Below, one piece after another: positions 43,227 to 55,672 of a DNA stretch of 64,000 bases. The position numbers were made by a program, and so were the translations under genes. Under the pieces are notes generated by a model, which had not been told where the DNA came from, searched no databases, and was given only the letters and a program-made list of their open reading frames with translations. Position 1 is the stretch's first letter. The number at the start of each line of letters is the position of its first letter. Origin of the DNA: UBA11358 sp049517655 (GTDB lineage Bacteria > Verrucomicrobiota > Verrucomicrobiia > Limisphaerales > UBA11358); contig JBEKRQ010000001.1 in assembly GCA_049517655.1 (NCBI GenBank), forward strand, positions 744,001 through 808,000. Direction: 5' to 3'.

Positions 43227-44372
43227 TTAAATTGTGGCTTCGTGCCGCGCCCAAGCGTCGGCTTCCAAAATTTGTTCGAGTGTCGGATGCAGAACGACTT
43301 TGTGCCGTTCCATGGTGCGCCGCACTGTTTCCGCGATTTGCGGGAAATTGATTTTGCGATCTACGAACGCTTTGACCGCGACTTCGTTGGCCGCGTTCAA
43401 TACCGCCGGCAGCGTGCCGCCCATCTCCCCTGCCCTGCGCGCAAGATTCAGCGCCGGAAAGCGTTCCACGTCAGGTTCTTCAAACGTGAGGCTGCCGAGT
43501 CTGGTGAAATCGGTTTGCACGCGTCCGCTCGGCGCGCGATCGGGATACGTTAATGCGTATTGAATCGGCAAACACATGTCCGGCGTGGACAACTGCGCGA
43601 GCATTGAGCCGTCCACAAACTCGACCATTGAATGAACGATGCTCTGCGGATGCACCAGCACGCCGACGCGTTCCATGCCAATATTGAACAACCACCGCGC
43701 TTCGATCATCTCCAGTCCTTTATTGAACAGCGTGGCCGAATCAATTGTAATTTTGCGGCCCATGACCCACGACGGATGTTTGAGCGCGCACTCTACCGTG
43801 ATTTCCGAGAATTTTTCCTTCGGCCAGATTTTTTTGTCGCGAAACGGCCCGCCGGAAGCGGTCAACCAAAGTTTGCGGACTGAACTCGGAGGCTTTCCAT
43901 CGAGACATTGGAAAATCGCCGAATGTTCGCTGTCCACGGCGAGAACGCGGACGCCGTGTTTGCGCGCTTCTTCCATGACGATTTCGCCGGCCATGACCAG
44001 GATTTCCTTGGACGCGACGGCGATGTCCTTGCCGGCGCGAATCGCGGCGAGCGCGGGTTTTAGTCCCGCCGTGCCAACAATCGCAATCAACACAATGTCC
44101 GCCGACGGCAACGTGGCGAGTTTGATCAAACCTTCGTCGCCTGAATAAACCTGCGTGGTTGCGCCGAAGAATTTTCCCAGTTTGCGGGCTTTTTCCGGAT
44201 TACCGATGCAAATTGCCTCGGGCCGGTGTTTGCGGGTTTGCTCAAGAAGCAACTTAGCGTTATTGCCCGCAGCCAGGCCAACCAGCCGGATCCGATCCGG
44301 CAAATCCCCGGCGACTTTGACGGTGCTGGTGCCGATGGAACCGGTGCTGCCAAGGAGAACGACGTTTTTCAT
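43227..44372 (-). CDS. dxr: 1-deoxy-D-xylulose 5-phosphate reductoisomerase
   Basis: First committed step of the MEP isoprenoid pathway, NADPH-dependent. NADPH loop LLGSTGSIGTSTVKV, active-site segments ALAAIRAGKDIAVASKEILV, AVDSEHSAIFQCL, LTASGGPFRD, HPSWVMGRKITIDSATLFNKGLE and the C-terminal helical domain ending VVLHPTLEQILEADAWAR. 381 residues is the family length. The start overlaps the cdsA stop (ATGA), indicating coupled translation. Confidence 0.97.
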   Translation of the reverse strand: MKNVVLLGSTGSIGTSTVKVAGDLPDRIRLVGLAAGNNAKLLLEQTRKHRPEAICIGNPEKARKLGKFFGATTQVYSGDEGLIKLATLPSADIVLIAIVGTAGLKPALAAIRAGKDIAVASKEILVMAGEIVMEEARKHGVRVLAVDSEHSAIFQCLDGKPPSSVRKLWLTASGGPFRDKKIWPKEKFSEITVECALKHPSWVMGRKITIDSATLFNKGLEMIEARWLFNIGMERVGVLVHPQSIVHSMVEFVDGSMLAQLSTPDMCLPIQYALTYPDRAPSGRVQTDFTRLGSLTFEEPDVERFPALNLARRAGEMGGTLPAVLNAANEVAVKAFVDRKINFPQIAETVRRTMERHKVVLHPTLEQILEADAWARHEATI

Positions 44373-45280
44373 GGAACCAGGATATGCCGTAAATAGAGAT
44401 ACATGATGGGCGCGTTGAACAAAAGACTGTCGAGCAAATCGAGAATGCCGCCGATGCCGGGGAAAAAACTGCCGGAGTCTTTCACGCCGGCCCCGCGTTT
44501 GAACAACGACTCAATCAAATCGCCGACGACGGCAGTCATACCGAACAAAACGCCGAGCAGAACGGCGTGGAACCAGTTCATGTCCGCCATTTTATCTCCA
44601 AAAAAACCTGCAAACAGGGCGCTCGACGCCGTCGAAAATAAAATCGCGCCGCCAAAGCCCTCCCAGGTTTTGCCGGGGCTGATGCGCGGCATCATCTTGT
44701 GCCTGCCGATGAGCGAGCCGACGGCATACGCGCCGGTGTCGCTGAACTTTGTGACCAGCACGAAGTAGAGCAGAAAAAATTTGCCATCCACGCCTGGGAA
44801 AAAATTGATTTTTTGAATGAAGTTCAACAGCCACGGCACATACATGAGACCGAAGAGTGTCGTCGCAATGGCCACGATTCCCACCGCGTTGGACTTTGAC
44901 AATAATTGTCGCAGACACAAACCGAGCACGAACAAGATAAGAAAGCCCGTTTCAAAATCGTTGACGCGCGCCGGGGAACCCGAAGTGCCAAGATGACCGG
45001 TTAAATTCAAAAATGTCCCAACCATCAGCAGCACGCCGCCGAGCAGACCGCACCACTTGAAGCAAACAAGGCCGCATTTTTCGGCGAGTCCATAAAATTC
45101 CGCGAGGCCGGCCAGCGCGAGAAAGACAATGATGAGAATGAATACGCCATTGGAAATCAACGCGTTGCCGGAAAACAAAGCGGTGATGATCACCGTCCAG
45201 AGAATCACCGAGGTGATTAACCGGCGGAGAAAAACCTGCGCCTTCGAGGGCGTTTGCGCTGCCGCAGCTGCGTCGGACAT
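44369..45280 (-). CDS. cdsA: Phosphatidate cytidylyltransferase
   Basis: Makes CDP-diacylglycerol from phosphatidate and CTP in the inner membrane. 303 residues, about eight membrane helices, and the C-terminal signature KFSDTGAYAVGSLIGRHKM...SPGKTWEG...SLFKRGAGVKDSGSFFPGIGGILD. The usual PGHGG...DR of the signature reads PGIGG...DL here, a variation seen in some phyla. The ATG at 45280 is chosen over the upstream frame, whose codons read into a palindromic element region. First gene of the cdsA-dxr-rseP-ispG unit; no uppS precedes it. Confidence 0.92.
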   Translation of the reverse strand: MSDAAAAAQTPSKAQVFLRRLITSVILWTVIITALFSGNALISNGVFILIIVFLALAGLAEFYGLAEKCGLVCFKWCGLLGGVLLMVGTFLNLTGHLGTSGSPARVNDFETGFLILFVLGLCLRQLLSKSNAVGIVAIATTLFGLMYVPWLLNFIQKINFFPGVDGKFFLLYFVLVTKFSDTGAYAVGSLIGRHKMMPRISPGKTWEGFGGAILFSTASSALFAGFFGDKMADMNWFHAVLLGVLFGMTAVVGDLIESLFKRGAGVKDSGSFFPGIGGILDLLDSLLFNAPIMYLYLRHILVP

Positions 45281-45357
45281 GCGCGCGCAAGGTAACAGAC
45301 GTGGCGGCGATTGCCAACACCGACTTCTGTCGCGCAGAATGAAGTTCTTAATTGCAT

Positions 45358-45426
45358 TGTAGCGGCGCTCTGTGAGCGCCGACGTTGGCAATTCGGATAT
45401 TGCGGCGGTCACAGACCGCCGCTACA
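45358..45426. repeat. 69-bp two-hairpin palindromic element upstream of cdsA
   Basis: Ends TGTAGCGGC and GCCGCTACA. Inner hairpins are CGGCGCTC/GAGCGCCG and GCGGCGGTC, ACA, GACCGCCGC. It is intergenic, between cdsA and the tRNA gene. Confidence 0.85.
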
Positions 45427-45502
45427 GCCAAGTTGGATTCACTTAACAATTGCGCGGCGCGCGTTTTTGTGCAAAAGCTGTTGTCGCACGAACGGCAAGG
45501 CT

Positions 45503-45578
45503 GGGGTCGTAGCTCAGTTGGTAGAGCGGCTGGTTCGCAATCAGCAGGTCAGGGGTTCGAATCCCCTCGGCTCCACCA
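45503..45578 (+). tRNA. tRNA-Ala (anticodon CGC)
   Basis: 76 bases with encoded CCA. The acceptor stem GGGGTCG pairs with CGGCTCC (two G-T pairs); D arm GCTC AGTTGGTA GAGC; anticodon stem GCTGG/TCAGC with loop TTCGCAA giving anticodon CGC (reads GCG); T arm AGGGG TTCGAAT CCCCT; discriminator A. All arms are complete, so the gene looks functional. Confidence 0.95.
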
Positions 45579-45599
45579 GCCCCGAAAGCTTTCGGGGCT
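45578..45599. terminator. Perfect 22-bp palindrome at the 3' end of the tRNA
   Basis: AGCCCCGAAAGCTTTCGGGGCT begins at the last base of the tRNA CCA. It could form a strong hairpin for termination or processing. No T-run follows, so the role is uncertain. Confidence 0.5.
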
Positions 45600-45705
45600 G
45601 CCGCGCCGGAGCACGAAGTGCGAAGGCGGGCCGACACCAGCCAAGTGCAATACGCTCCGAGCTACGGATGGCAAGCCAATTCATATTTTGACAAACTCAT
45701 TCTAT

Positions 45706-46509
45706 ATGAAATCACCGCTGGAAAATAAATTGGTTTTGATCACCGGCGCATCGAGTGGATTTGGCGCAGCAGCAGCGCAGGCGTTTGGCGTCACGGGCGC
45801 AAAACTACTGCTGGGCGCGCGGCGCGTTGACCGTCTGAAAATAACAGCGGCAGAATCGCTCAAGGCCGGCGCAGCAGCAGCGCATTTTCACGAACTGGAC
45901 GTATCAAAAACTTCGAGCGTTGAATCATTCATTGCATGGGCGCGAGAGAAAATTGGAAGCCGGAAGTCAGAAACCGGAGGTCTGCATGTTTTGATCAACA
46001 ACGCCGGCGGCGCGCACGGCGTGGACACAATTGCCGAAGGCAAGGACGCGGATTGGGAAGCGATGATCCAGACAAACGTCCTCGGCCTGTTGCGCGTGAC
46101 GCGCGCGGCGTTGCCGCTCATGCCGCGCAACGCGGGCGCTAGCATTATCAACATCGGCTCGGTCGCCGGCCACACGGCTTACGAAGGCGGTGCGGTATAT
46201 TGCGCGGCGAAAGCGGGCGAACTGCAAATCACCGGCGCGCTGCGGTTGGAATTGCTCGGCACAGGTATTCGCGTCGGCACGGTGGATCCTGGTCTGGCAA
46301 AAACGGGATTTTCACTCGTGCGTTTCAAAGGCGACGCGGCGAGCGCGAAAAAGGTTTATGAAGGTACAAACCCGTTGACCGCTGAAGACATTGCGGAAAT
46401 TTTGGTCTGGGTCGCCAGCCGCCCACCGCATGTGAACATAGATGAACTGATTGTCAAACCCGTTGACCAAGCGGCGATTGGCAAAGTGTATCGGCGGTTG
46501 AAACGCTAA
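45706..46509 (+). CDS. Short-chain dehydrogenase/reductase
   Basis: A 267-residue NAD(P)-dependent oxidoreductase of the classical SDR family. Cofactor loop TGASSGFGAAAAQAFG with GARR after beta-2 (suggesting NADP preference), INNAGGAHG, catalytic Ser in INIGSVAGHTAYE, and YCAAK (Tyr/Lys). The C-terminal part resembles YdfG-type 3-hydroxy acid dehydrogenases. The ATG at 45706 follows the tRNA by about 130 bases. The stop overlaps the convergent lptF/G-type gene's stop by four bases. The substrate is unknown. Confidence 0.92.
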   Translation: MKSPLENKLVLITGASSGFGAAAAQAFGVTGAKLLLGARRVDRLKITAAESLKAGAAAAHFHELDVSKTSSVESFIAWAREKIGSRKSETGGLHVLINNAGGAHGVDTIAEGKDADWEAMIQTNVLGLLRVTRAALPLMPRNAGASIINIGSVAGHTAYEGGAVYCAAKAGELQITGALRLELLGTGIRVGTVDPGLAKTGFSLVRFKGDAASAKKVYEGTNPLTAEDIAEILVWVASRPPHVNIDELIVKPVDQAAIGKVYRRLKR

Positions 46510-47711
46510 ATCCCGCGATTTGCGCGCCAAAGCAGCACCGCGCCGACGGCCTGAAAAATGAAATTCGGCACCCAGAAAATCAAGTGCGGCGCAAATTCCG
46601 GACGCGCGGACAATGATTCGCCAAGAATTACGAAGCTGTAGTAAATCAGCACCAGCACGAGGGCCATGGCAACGCCAACGTTCGTCTCGCGCCGATGCAC
46701 GCGAATGCCCAGCGGAATGCCAATGAGCGTAAATCCGAAACATGCAAAGGAAAACGCGATTTGCCGGTGCATTTCCACATGAATCGGCTCGGTCAAATCG
46801 GTTTGTTGCTTCGCGACCTCGCGAAGTTGCGCTTGTAATTCCGACGGCGATGCAGAAGCGGCAGGCGGCAGGCTGAATCGCTGTTCCAAGTCGCGCAGTT
46901 CATCCTGCAATTGCCAGAACGTCATGTCGCTGATTTTGGGTTTTAAAACCCGGTTTGTAGCCGCGTTCAGGTCAAAGTTCAACGTCAACATCGGGAATGA
47001 GGTGATTCCCACATGTGATCCATTCAACGTTACACTGCGGGCGTCGAACAAATGCAAAACGAGTTGTTTGTTTTTTGCGTCCGTCTCGAACTGGCCACGC
47101 GGCGCGCGCAAGGTTGTTTCCACGTTTGTCCCATTTTCGAGTTTGAAGATCATCACGCCCTGCAAATTGCCGTCGTGATTTTTTTCCACGTAAAAAATAT
47201 AACCCGGAAAATCGCGGATGAACCGGCCTTCAGGCAATCGGACGTTCATCAATTCAGAACGCGCGCGGGAGAGAAGCTTCTTGTAAGCGACGCGACAATG
47301 GGGGCCAATGTCCATGTTGATCCAGGCGCTCACGCAGCAGCAAAGCAAACTCAGGAGCAAAATGGGCGTGATGAGTGACAGCAAACTGATGCCGCTGGCG
47401 CGCACAGCGGTAAGTTCCTGGTCGGCGCTGAAACGACCGAACACCAGCAGTGTCGCGGTGAGCAAACCCATTGGCAGCGCATATACCCAGACGAATGGAA
47501 TTAACAAGCCGATTGCTTTGAACGCTGTGCTGGGGCGCACCTGACCGTTGACAATCAACTTGAGGATTTCCTGGAGCACGTTGCCGAGTAACAACACAAA
47601 GGTGAATACCGCCACGGTCAACAACAATGAAGCGATCACCTGATACGTCAGATATTTCTGCAATGTTTTCACATTTGTCCGGCGCGGACGCGCAAACCCT
47701 AAAACGAACAC
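46506..47711 (-). CDS. LptF/LptG family permease
   Basis: A 401-residue inner-membrane component of the lipopolysaccharide export ABC transporter (YjgP/YjgQ family). It has three N-terminal helices (about residues 20-125: YLTYQVIASLLLTVAVFTFV, AIGLLIPFVWVYALPMGLL, SLITPILLLSLLCCC), a periplasmic beta-jellyroll domain, and three C-terminal helices ending VGAVLLWRANRGI. Either the ATG at 47711 or a GTG at 47672 (VKTLQKYL) could be the start. F versus G cannot be decided from one copy. It implies a lipopolysaccharide outer membrane. Confidence 0.9.
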   Translation of the reverse strand: MFVLGFARPRRTNVKTLQKYLTYQVIASLLLTVAVFTFVLLLGNVLQEILKLIVNGQVRPSTAFKAIGLLIPFVWVYALPMGLLTATLLVFGRFSADQELTAVRASGISLLSLITPILLLSLLCCCVSAWINMDIGPHCRVAYKKLLSRARSELMNVRLPEGRFIRDFPGYIFYVEKNHDGNLQGVMIFKLENGTNVETTLRAPRGQFETDAKNKQLVLHLFDARSVTLNGSHVGITSFPMLTLNFDLNAATNRVLKPKISDMTFWQLQDELRDLEQRFSLPPAASASPSELQAQLREVAKQQTDLTEPIHVEMHRQIAFSFACFGFTLIGIPLGIRVHRRETNVGVAMALVLVLIYYSFVILGESLSARPEFAPHLIFWVPNFIFQAVGAVLLWRANRGI

Positions 47712-47859
47712 GCAAAATCTGAAATGTTAAAATACGATGGTGACCGGGATGGAATCATGCATCGCCACCGAATTTCCCTATCTATCTGGTGGTTTTCCAA
47801 CGTATGCAACCGGATGGAAAATAATTGCAAGAATGATGTTCTTCGGTTAAATTGCTGTC

Positions 47860-48918
47860 GTGCAGACAATATTTGCTAAGCAAGACTTGGGCGACCATTC
47901 CGCTCAACTTCCTTTGCGCCAAGATGTTATTACTGCACCACGACTCCGACCGGCAATCACAGGCTCCGTTCTAACAACAAACAGATTTGTTTCCAAAGAC
48001 AAAACCCCTGTTGCCGCCCCGAATGGCAATGGTAACGGCAACGGCAACCATGCGTTGATCGAGGCGCTCCTCGGTTCAAAAATCTACCAGGATTACGAGC
48101 GTGCCTTCGGCGACATGACCGGATTGCCGGTGTCGTTGCAGCCGGTTGAAACATGGCAACTGCCGTATCATGGCCGGCGGAATGAAAATCCGTTTTGCGC
48201 CTTGATGGCGCAAAAAAGCCACGCTTGCGCGGCGTGTTTGCAGGTGCGCGAGCGGCTTTGTGAAAACGCCTCAACCGAACCGTGTACCATCATTTGTTCC
48301 TCCGGGCTCTGCGAGACGGCCGTGCCGGTGCGATTGAGCGATCGGTTGATTGGATTTCTCCAAACCGGACAGGTCTTCCGCAAAAAACCGGGCAGAGCGC
48401 AGTTTGAGCGGGTCGCCAGACAGGTCGCCGAATGGGGTTCAGACGTGGAACATGATGTTTTGAAGAAGGCCTACTTTTCCGGCAAGGTGGTGTCGCCCAA
48501 ACAACATGAGTCAGTGGTGAAACTGCTCGCCATTTTTGCCCAGCACCTAGCAATGGTGAGCAATCAGGTCATCATCCAGCAGGAAAACGCCGAATCGCCG
48601 GTCATCACGCGCGCCAGGGATTACATTCGCGAACATCAGTCTGAAAAACTTTCGCTCGGCCAGGTCGCCAAAGCGGTCAACATGAGCGCCTTCTACTTTT
48701 GCAAAATGTTTAAAAAAGTCACCGGGGTCAATTTCACCGACTATCTTTCGCGCGTGCGCATCGAGAAAGCGAAAAACCTGCTGCTCAATCCCAACCTGCG
48801 CGTCAGTGAAATCGCATTTGAAGTCGGATTCCAATCACTCACGCATTTCAACCGCGTGTTCAAAAAGCTTCTGGGCCAATCCCCCACCGATTACCGCGCG
48901 CAATTGCTCGCCTATTGA
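47860..48918 (+). CDS. PocR-domain AraC-family transcription regulator
   Basis: A 352-residue regulator. Residues about 65-215 match the PocR sensory domain (ALLGSKIYQDYERAFGDMTGLPVSLQPVE..., then CALMAQKSHACAACLQVRERL with clustered cysteines). The C-terminal 100 residues are an AraC double helix-turn-helix (SEKLSLGQVAKAVNMSAFYFCKMFKKVTG and ISEVAFEVGFQSLTHFNRVFK-like). The start is GTG 47860, since no in-frame ATG precedes the PocR domain. It may regulate the fermentation genes that follow at 49146, but no binding site is evident. Confidence 0.88.
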   Translation: MQTIFAKQDLGDHSAQLPLRQDVITAPRLRPAITGSVLTTNRFVSKDKTPVAAPNGNGNGNGNHALIEALLGSKIYQDYERAFGDMTGLPVSLQPVETWQLPYHGRRNENPFCALMAQKSHACAACLQVRERLCENASTEPCTIICSSGLCETAVPVRLSDRLIGFLQTGQVFRKKPGRAQFERVARQVAEWGSDVEHDVLKKAYFSGKVVSPKQHESVVKLLAIFAQHLAMVSNQVIIQQENAESPVITRARDYIREHQSEKLSLGQVAKAVNMSAFYFCKMFKKVTGVNFTDYLSRVRIEKAKNLLLNPNLRVSEIAFEVGFQSLTHFNRVFKKLLGQSPTDYRAQLLAY

Positions 48919-48944
48919 ACGCTGCGGCGATGCGAAAACACCTT

Positions 48945-48971
48945 TTCGCTGGTGTTCCGGGAGAATTCTCC
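48945..48971. terminator. Hairpins after the PocR-AraC gene
   Basis: ACACC...GGTGT (about 48938-48957) and the palindrome GGGAGAATTCTCC (48959-48971) lie just downstream of the regulator stop. No T-run follows. They may end that transcript; otherwise the 227-base spacer to 49146 shows nothing recognisable. Confidence 0.3.
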
Positions 48972-49145
48972 TGTCACGCCGTGTTGAATGCCATCAACAC
49001 AAAAAAGGGAAAGGATTTGCCAAAGTCAGCGAAGCCGAACCGGTCTGGAACTGGCAATTTTTAAGTGTGAAATGAGTTGGTTGCCACCGACAAGTTTGAG
49101 ATTATGATTTATGATTTGTAACCCATCTTAAGACCCCGGCATTCC

Positions 49146-51908
49146 ATGCAGACCATGACAACAAGCCCAACTTCAAAGCGTCCAGAATCCGCCCGCGACA
49201 TTTTACAGCAGACACGACAGCATCCACTTAAAGCCATTCTTGCACCCAAAACCGTCGCGGTCATCGGCGCGACGGAAAACCCGGGCACCGTCGGACGCAC
49301 GGTGTTTCAAAATCTCGGCCGCGGCGGGTTTGCAGGGACCGTTTATCCGGTCAACCCGAAGCGTCCCTCCGTGTTGGGTGTAAAGGCGTATCCTAATATC
49401 GCCTCCGTGCCGGAAAAGGTGGACCTGGCGGTTATCTGCACGCCGGCGAAAACGGCGCCGAACCTCATCCATGAGTGCGTCGAGGCAGGTGTGCCGGGTG
49501 CTGTCATTATTTCCGCCGGCTTCAAGGAAACCGGTGCGGAAGGTGCCAAGCTTGAACAACAGATTCTCGCCGAGGCGCGACGCGGCGGGATGCGCATCGT
49601 CGGCCCGAACTGCCTCGGTATCATGATGCCGGGGATCGGGTTGAACGCCACGTTCGCCGCCGCCATTGCCAAGCCGGGCAATGTCGGTTTTCTAAGCCAA
49701 AGCGGCGCGCTGTGCACCGCGGTTCTCGACTGGAGTCTGAAGGAAAACGTCGGCTTCAGCGCGTTCATCTCCATCGGCTCCATGCTGGATGTCGGCTGGG
49801 GCGATTTGATTTATTATCTTGGCGATGATCCAAACACCAAGAGCATCGTCATTTACATGGAGACCATTGGCGATGCGCGTTCGTTCCTGTCCGCAGCCCG
49901 CGAAGTGGCGCTGACCAAGCCGATCATTGTCATCAAGCCCGGTCGCACCGAAGGCGCCGCCAAGGCGGCCGCTTCTCACACCGGTTCGCTGACCGGGAGC
50001 GACGACGTTCTTGAAGCCGCTTTCAAGCGTTGCGGCGTGCTGCGCGTGAACGACATCTCCGACCTGTTCCACCTATCGGAAGTGTTGGATCGACAACCCA
50101 GGCCCCGGGGCAACCGCATGACTATGATCACGAACGCCGGCGGCCCGGGCGTGCTGGCCACTGACGCGCTTATTACCAGTGGCGGCGCACTCGCTGAAGT
50201 TTCCAAAGACACCATTGAGGAACTGAACAAAATTCTTCCTGCAGCCTGGTCGCACAACAATCCCATTGATGTGTTGGGCGACGCCAGCGCCGAGGTTTAC
50301 GCCAAAACGCTGGAAATCGCGGGACGCGATCCGAACAGCGACGGTTTGCTTGTGATTCTGACGCCGCAGGCCATGACCGATTGCACCGGCACCGCGGAAA
50401 AGCTGGCAGCGTTCGGCCACATCGAAGGCAAGCCGGTGCTCGCGAGTTGGATGGGCGGCACCGACGTCGCCGCCGGTGTGCAGATCCTCAATGCCGCGGG
50501 CATTCCGACCTTCCTGTATCCCGACACCGCCGCACGAATGTTTACTTCCATGTGGCGCTATGCGGACAACCTCCGGGCGCTCTACGAAACCCCGGTGCCA
50601 TCCGCCAATCCCGCCGATCTCGAATCAGGCCGCGCCAGAGCCGGGGCTTTGATTGAATCGGTGAAAAAAGCCGGCCGCACAATCTTCACCGAGGCCGAAT
50701 CCAAGGAATTGCTTGCCTGCTATAATATTCCGACGGTGGTCACGAAGGTTGCCAGGACGGAAGTCCAAGCGGCCAAACTGGCCAGGGAAATCGGTTTTCC
50801 AACGGTACTGAAGCTTTATTCCGAAACCATCACTCACAAGACCGACGTAGGCGGCGTGCAGTTGAACCTGAAAGACGAGGCCGAGGTCTGCAAGGCGTTC
50901 AACGCGATCAAAACCGCCTGTACCGAAAAAGCCGGCGCCAAACATTTCCAAGGCGTCACCGTCCAGAAGATGATCAATTTGAGCGAAGGGTACGAAATCA
51001 TCCTCGGCAGCAGCATTGACCCGCAATTCGGGCCGGTGCTCCTCTTCGGCATGGGCGGCCAACTCGTCGAAGTGTTCAAGGACAAAGCCCTCGCCCTGCC
51101 GCCGTTGAACACCACGCTCGCACGCCGCATGATGGAGACGACGAAAATTTATCACGCGCTCAAGGGCGTCCGCGGCCGCAAGCCTGTGGACCTCGCCGCG
51201 CTGGAAAAACTGATGGTCGGCTTCAGCCAGCTCGTCGCCGAGCAACGCTGGATCAAGGAAATTGACATTAATCCGTTGTTCGCCTCCGCCGAGGATCTCG
51301 TAGCGCTGGACGCCCGCGTCATCCTGCACGATCCGAAGACGACGGAAGACAAACTGCCCCGGCTCGCCATCCGACCGTATCCGACGCAATACATGGCGCC
51401 GTGGAAGTTGAAAAACGGCACGGCGGTCATGATCCGCCCGATCCGGCCCGAAGACGAACCGCTGCTGGCGAAGTTTCACGAAACACTTTCCGAAGAGAGC
51501 GTTTATCGCCGCTATTCCAACCAGATCAAACTGGACCAGCGCATCGCGCACGAGTGGCTGACGCGCATTTGCTTCAACGATTACGACCGCGAAATCGCGC
51601 TCGTTGTCGAACGCAAGGATCCGCAAACCGGCCAATTAGAAATTCTTGGCGTAGGTCAGTTGAGCAAGGCGCGTGGTCTGAACGAAGCGGAATTCACGCT
51701 TTTGATCAGTGACCGTTGGCAGAAGCAGGGTTTCGGCACCGAGTTACTCAAGCGTCTCGTGCAAATTGGGCGCGACGAAAAGCTCGATCGCATTTTCGCG
51801 CATATCCCCCCTGACAACCACGCGATGATTCACGTGAGCAAAGAAGCCGGGTTCAAAATTGCACATGAGGCTGACAATCACGGTTCCACCGCTGAATACA
51901 TTCTTTAA
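49146..51908 (+). CDS. ADP-forming acyl-CoA synthetase fused to GNAT acetyltransferase
   Basis: A 920-residue multidomain enzyme. CoA-binding domain (AVIGATENPGTVGRTVFQNL), succinyl-CoA-ligase-like domain with the phosphorylated His278 in AAASHTGSLTG, ATP-grasp domain (residues about 500-720, GFPTVLKLYSETITHKTDVG), and a C-terminal GNAT domain (RPEDEPLLAKFHETL, LISDRWQKQGFGTELLKRL). ADP-forming acetyl-CoA synthetases make acetate and ATP from acetyl-CoA. The same architecture also occurs in Pat-type lysine acetyltransferases, in which the synthetase part is inactive; the retained His favours an active enzyme. nifJ follows four bases later. Confidence 0.93.
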   Translation: MQTMTTSPTSKRPESARDILQQTRQHPLKAILAPKTVAVIGATENPGTVGRTVFQNLGRGGFAGTVYPVNPKRPSVLGVKAYPNIASVPEKVDLAVICTPAKTAPNLIHECVEAGVPGAVIISAGFKETGAEGAKLEQQILAEARRGGMRIVGPNCLGIMMPGIGLNATFAAAIAKPGNVGFLSQSGALCTAVLDWSLKENVGFSAFISIGSMLDVGWGDLIYYLGDDPNTKSIVIYMETIGDARSFLSAAREVALTKPIIVIKPGRTEGAAKAAASHTGSLTGSDDVLEAAFKRCGVLRVNDISDLFHLSEVLDRQPRPRGNRMTMITNAGGPGVLATDALITSGGALAEVSKDTIEELNKILPAAWSHNNPIDVLGDASAEVYAKTLEIAGRDPNSDGLLVILTPQAMTDCTGTAEKLAAFGHIEGKPVLASWMGGTDVAAGVQILNAAGIPTFLYPDTAARMFTSMWRYADNLRALYETPVPSANPADLESGRARAGALIESVKKAGRTIFTEAESKELLACYNIPTVVTKVARTEVQAAKLAREIGFPTVLKLYSETITHKTDVGGVQLNLKDEAEVCKAFNAIKTACTEKAGAKHFQGVTVQKMINLSEGYEIILGSSIDPQFGPVLLFGMGGQLVEVFKDKALALPPLNTTLARRMMETTKIYHALKGVRGRKPVDLAALEKLMVGFSQLVAEQRWIKEIDINPLFASAEDLVALDARVILHDPKTTEDKLPRLAIRPYPTQYMAPWKLKNGTAVMIRPIRPEDEPLLAKFHETLSEESVYRRYSNQIKLDQRIAHEWLTRICFNDYDREIALVVERKDPQTGQLEILGVGQLSKARGLNEAEFTLLISDRWQKQGFGTELLKRLVQIGRDEKLDRIFAHIPPDNHAMIHVSKEAGFKIAHEADNHGSTAEYIL

Positions 51909-51912
51909 TTTT

Positions 51913-55577
<3,665 letters not shown>

Positions 55578-55581
<4 letters not shown>

Positions 55582-55664
55582 GCTGGATAGTTCCAACACC
55601 AAAGGTAGGGCGCGATGTCCCCATCGCGCCGCGGCGGGCTGAGACAGCCCCCCCTACCAACTGA
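55578..55664 (+). CDS. 28-codon ORF with strong RBS, ending in a palindromic element
   Basis: It starts by ATGA overlap with the nifJ stop and has a good Shine-Dalgarno sequence (GGAGG, 12 bases upstream). It reads MSWIVPTPKVGRD and then translates the palindromic element at 55604-55658 to its stop. The coupling suggests a real gene began here that was truncated by the element, or a start now wasted. No family was recognised. Confidence 0.4.
55604..55658. repeat. 55-bp palindromic element between nifJ and the DHOD-like gene
   Basis: Ends GGTAGGG and CCCTACC. Hairpins are GGCGCGATG, TCCC, CATCGCGCC and GGGCTG...CAGCCC. The first stem is the second stem of the glnS element and the second resembles its first, so the modules are in swapped order. 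Confidence 0.88.
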
Positions 55665-55672
55665 AAAAAATT

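Noticed and set aside
45443..45637. 64-residue minus-strand ORF with GAEGIRTPDLLIANQ
   Set aside because: It is the antisense translation of the tRNA-Ala gene, a well-known type of spurious ORF.
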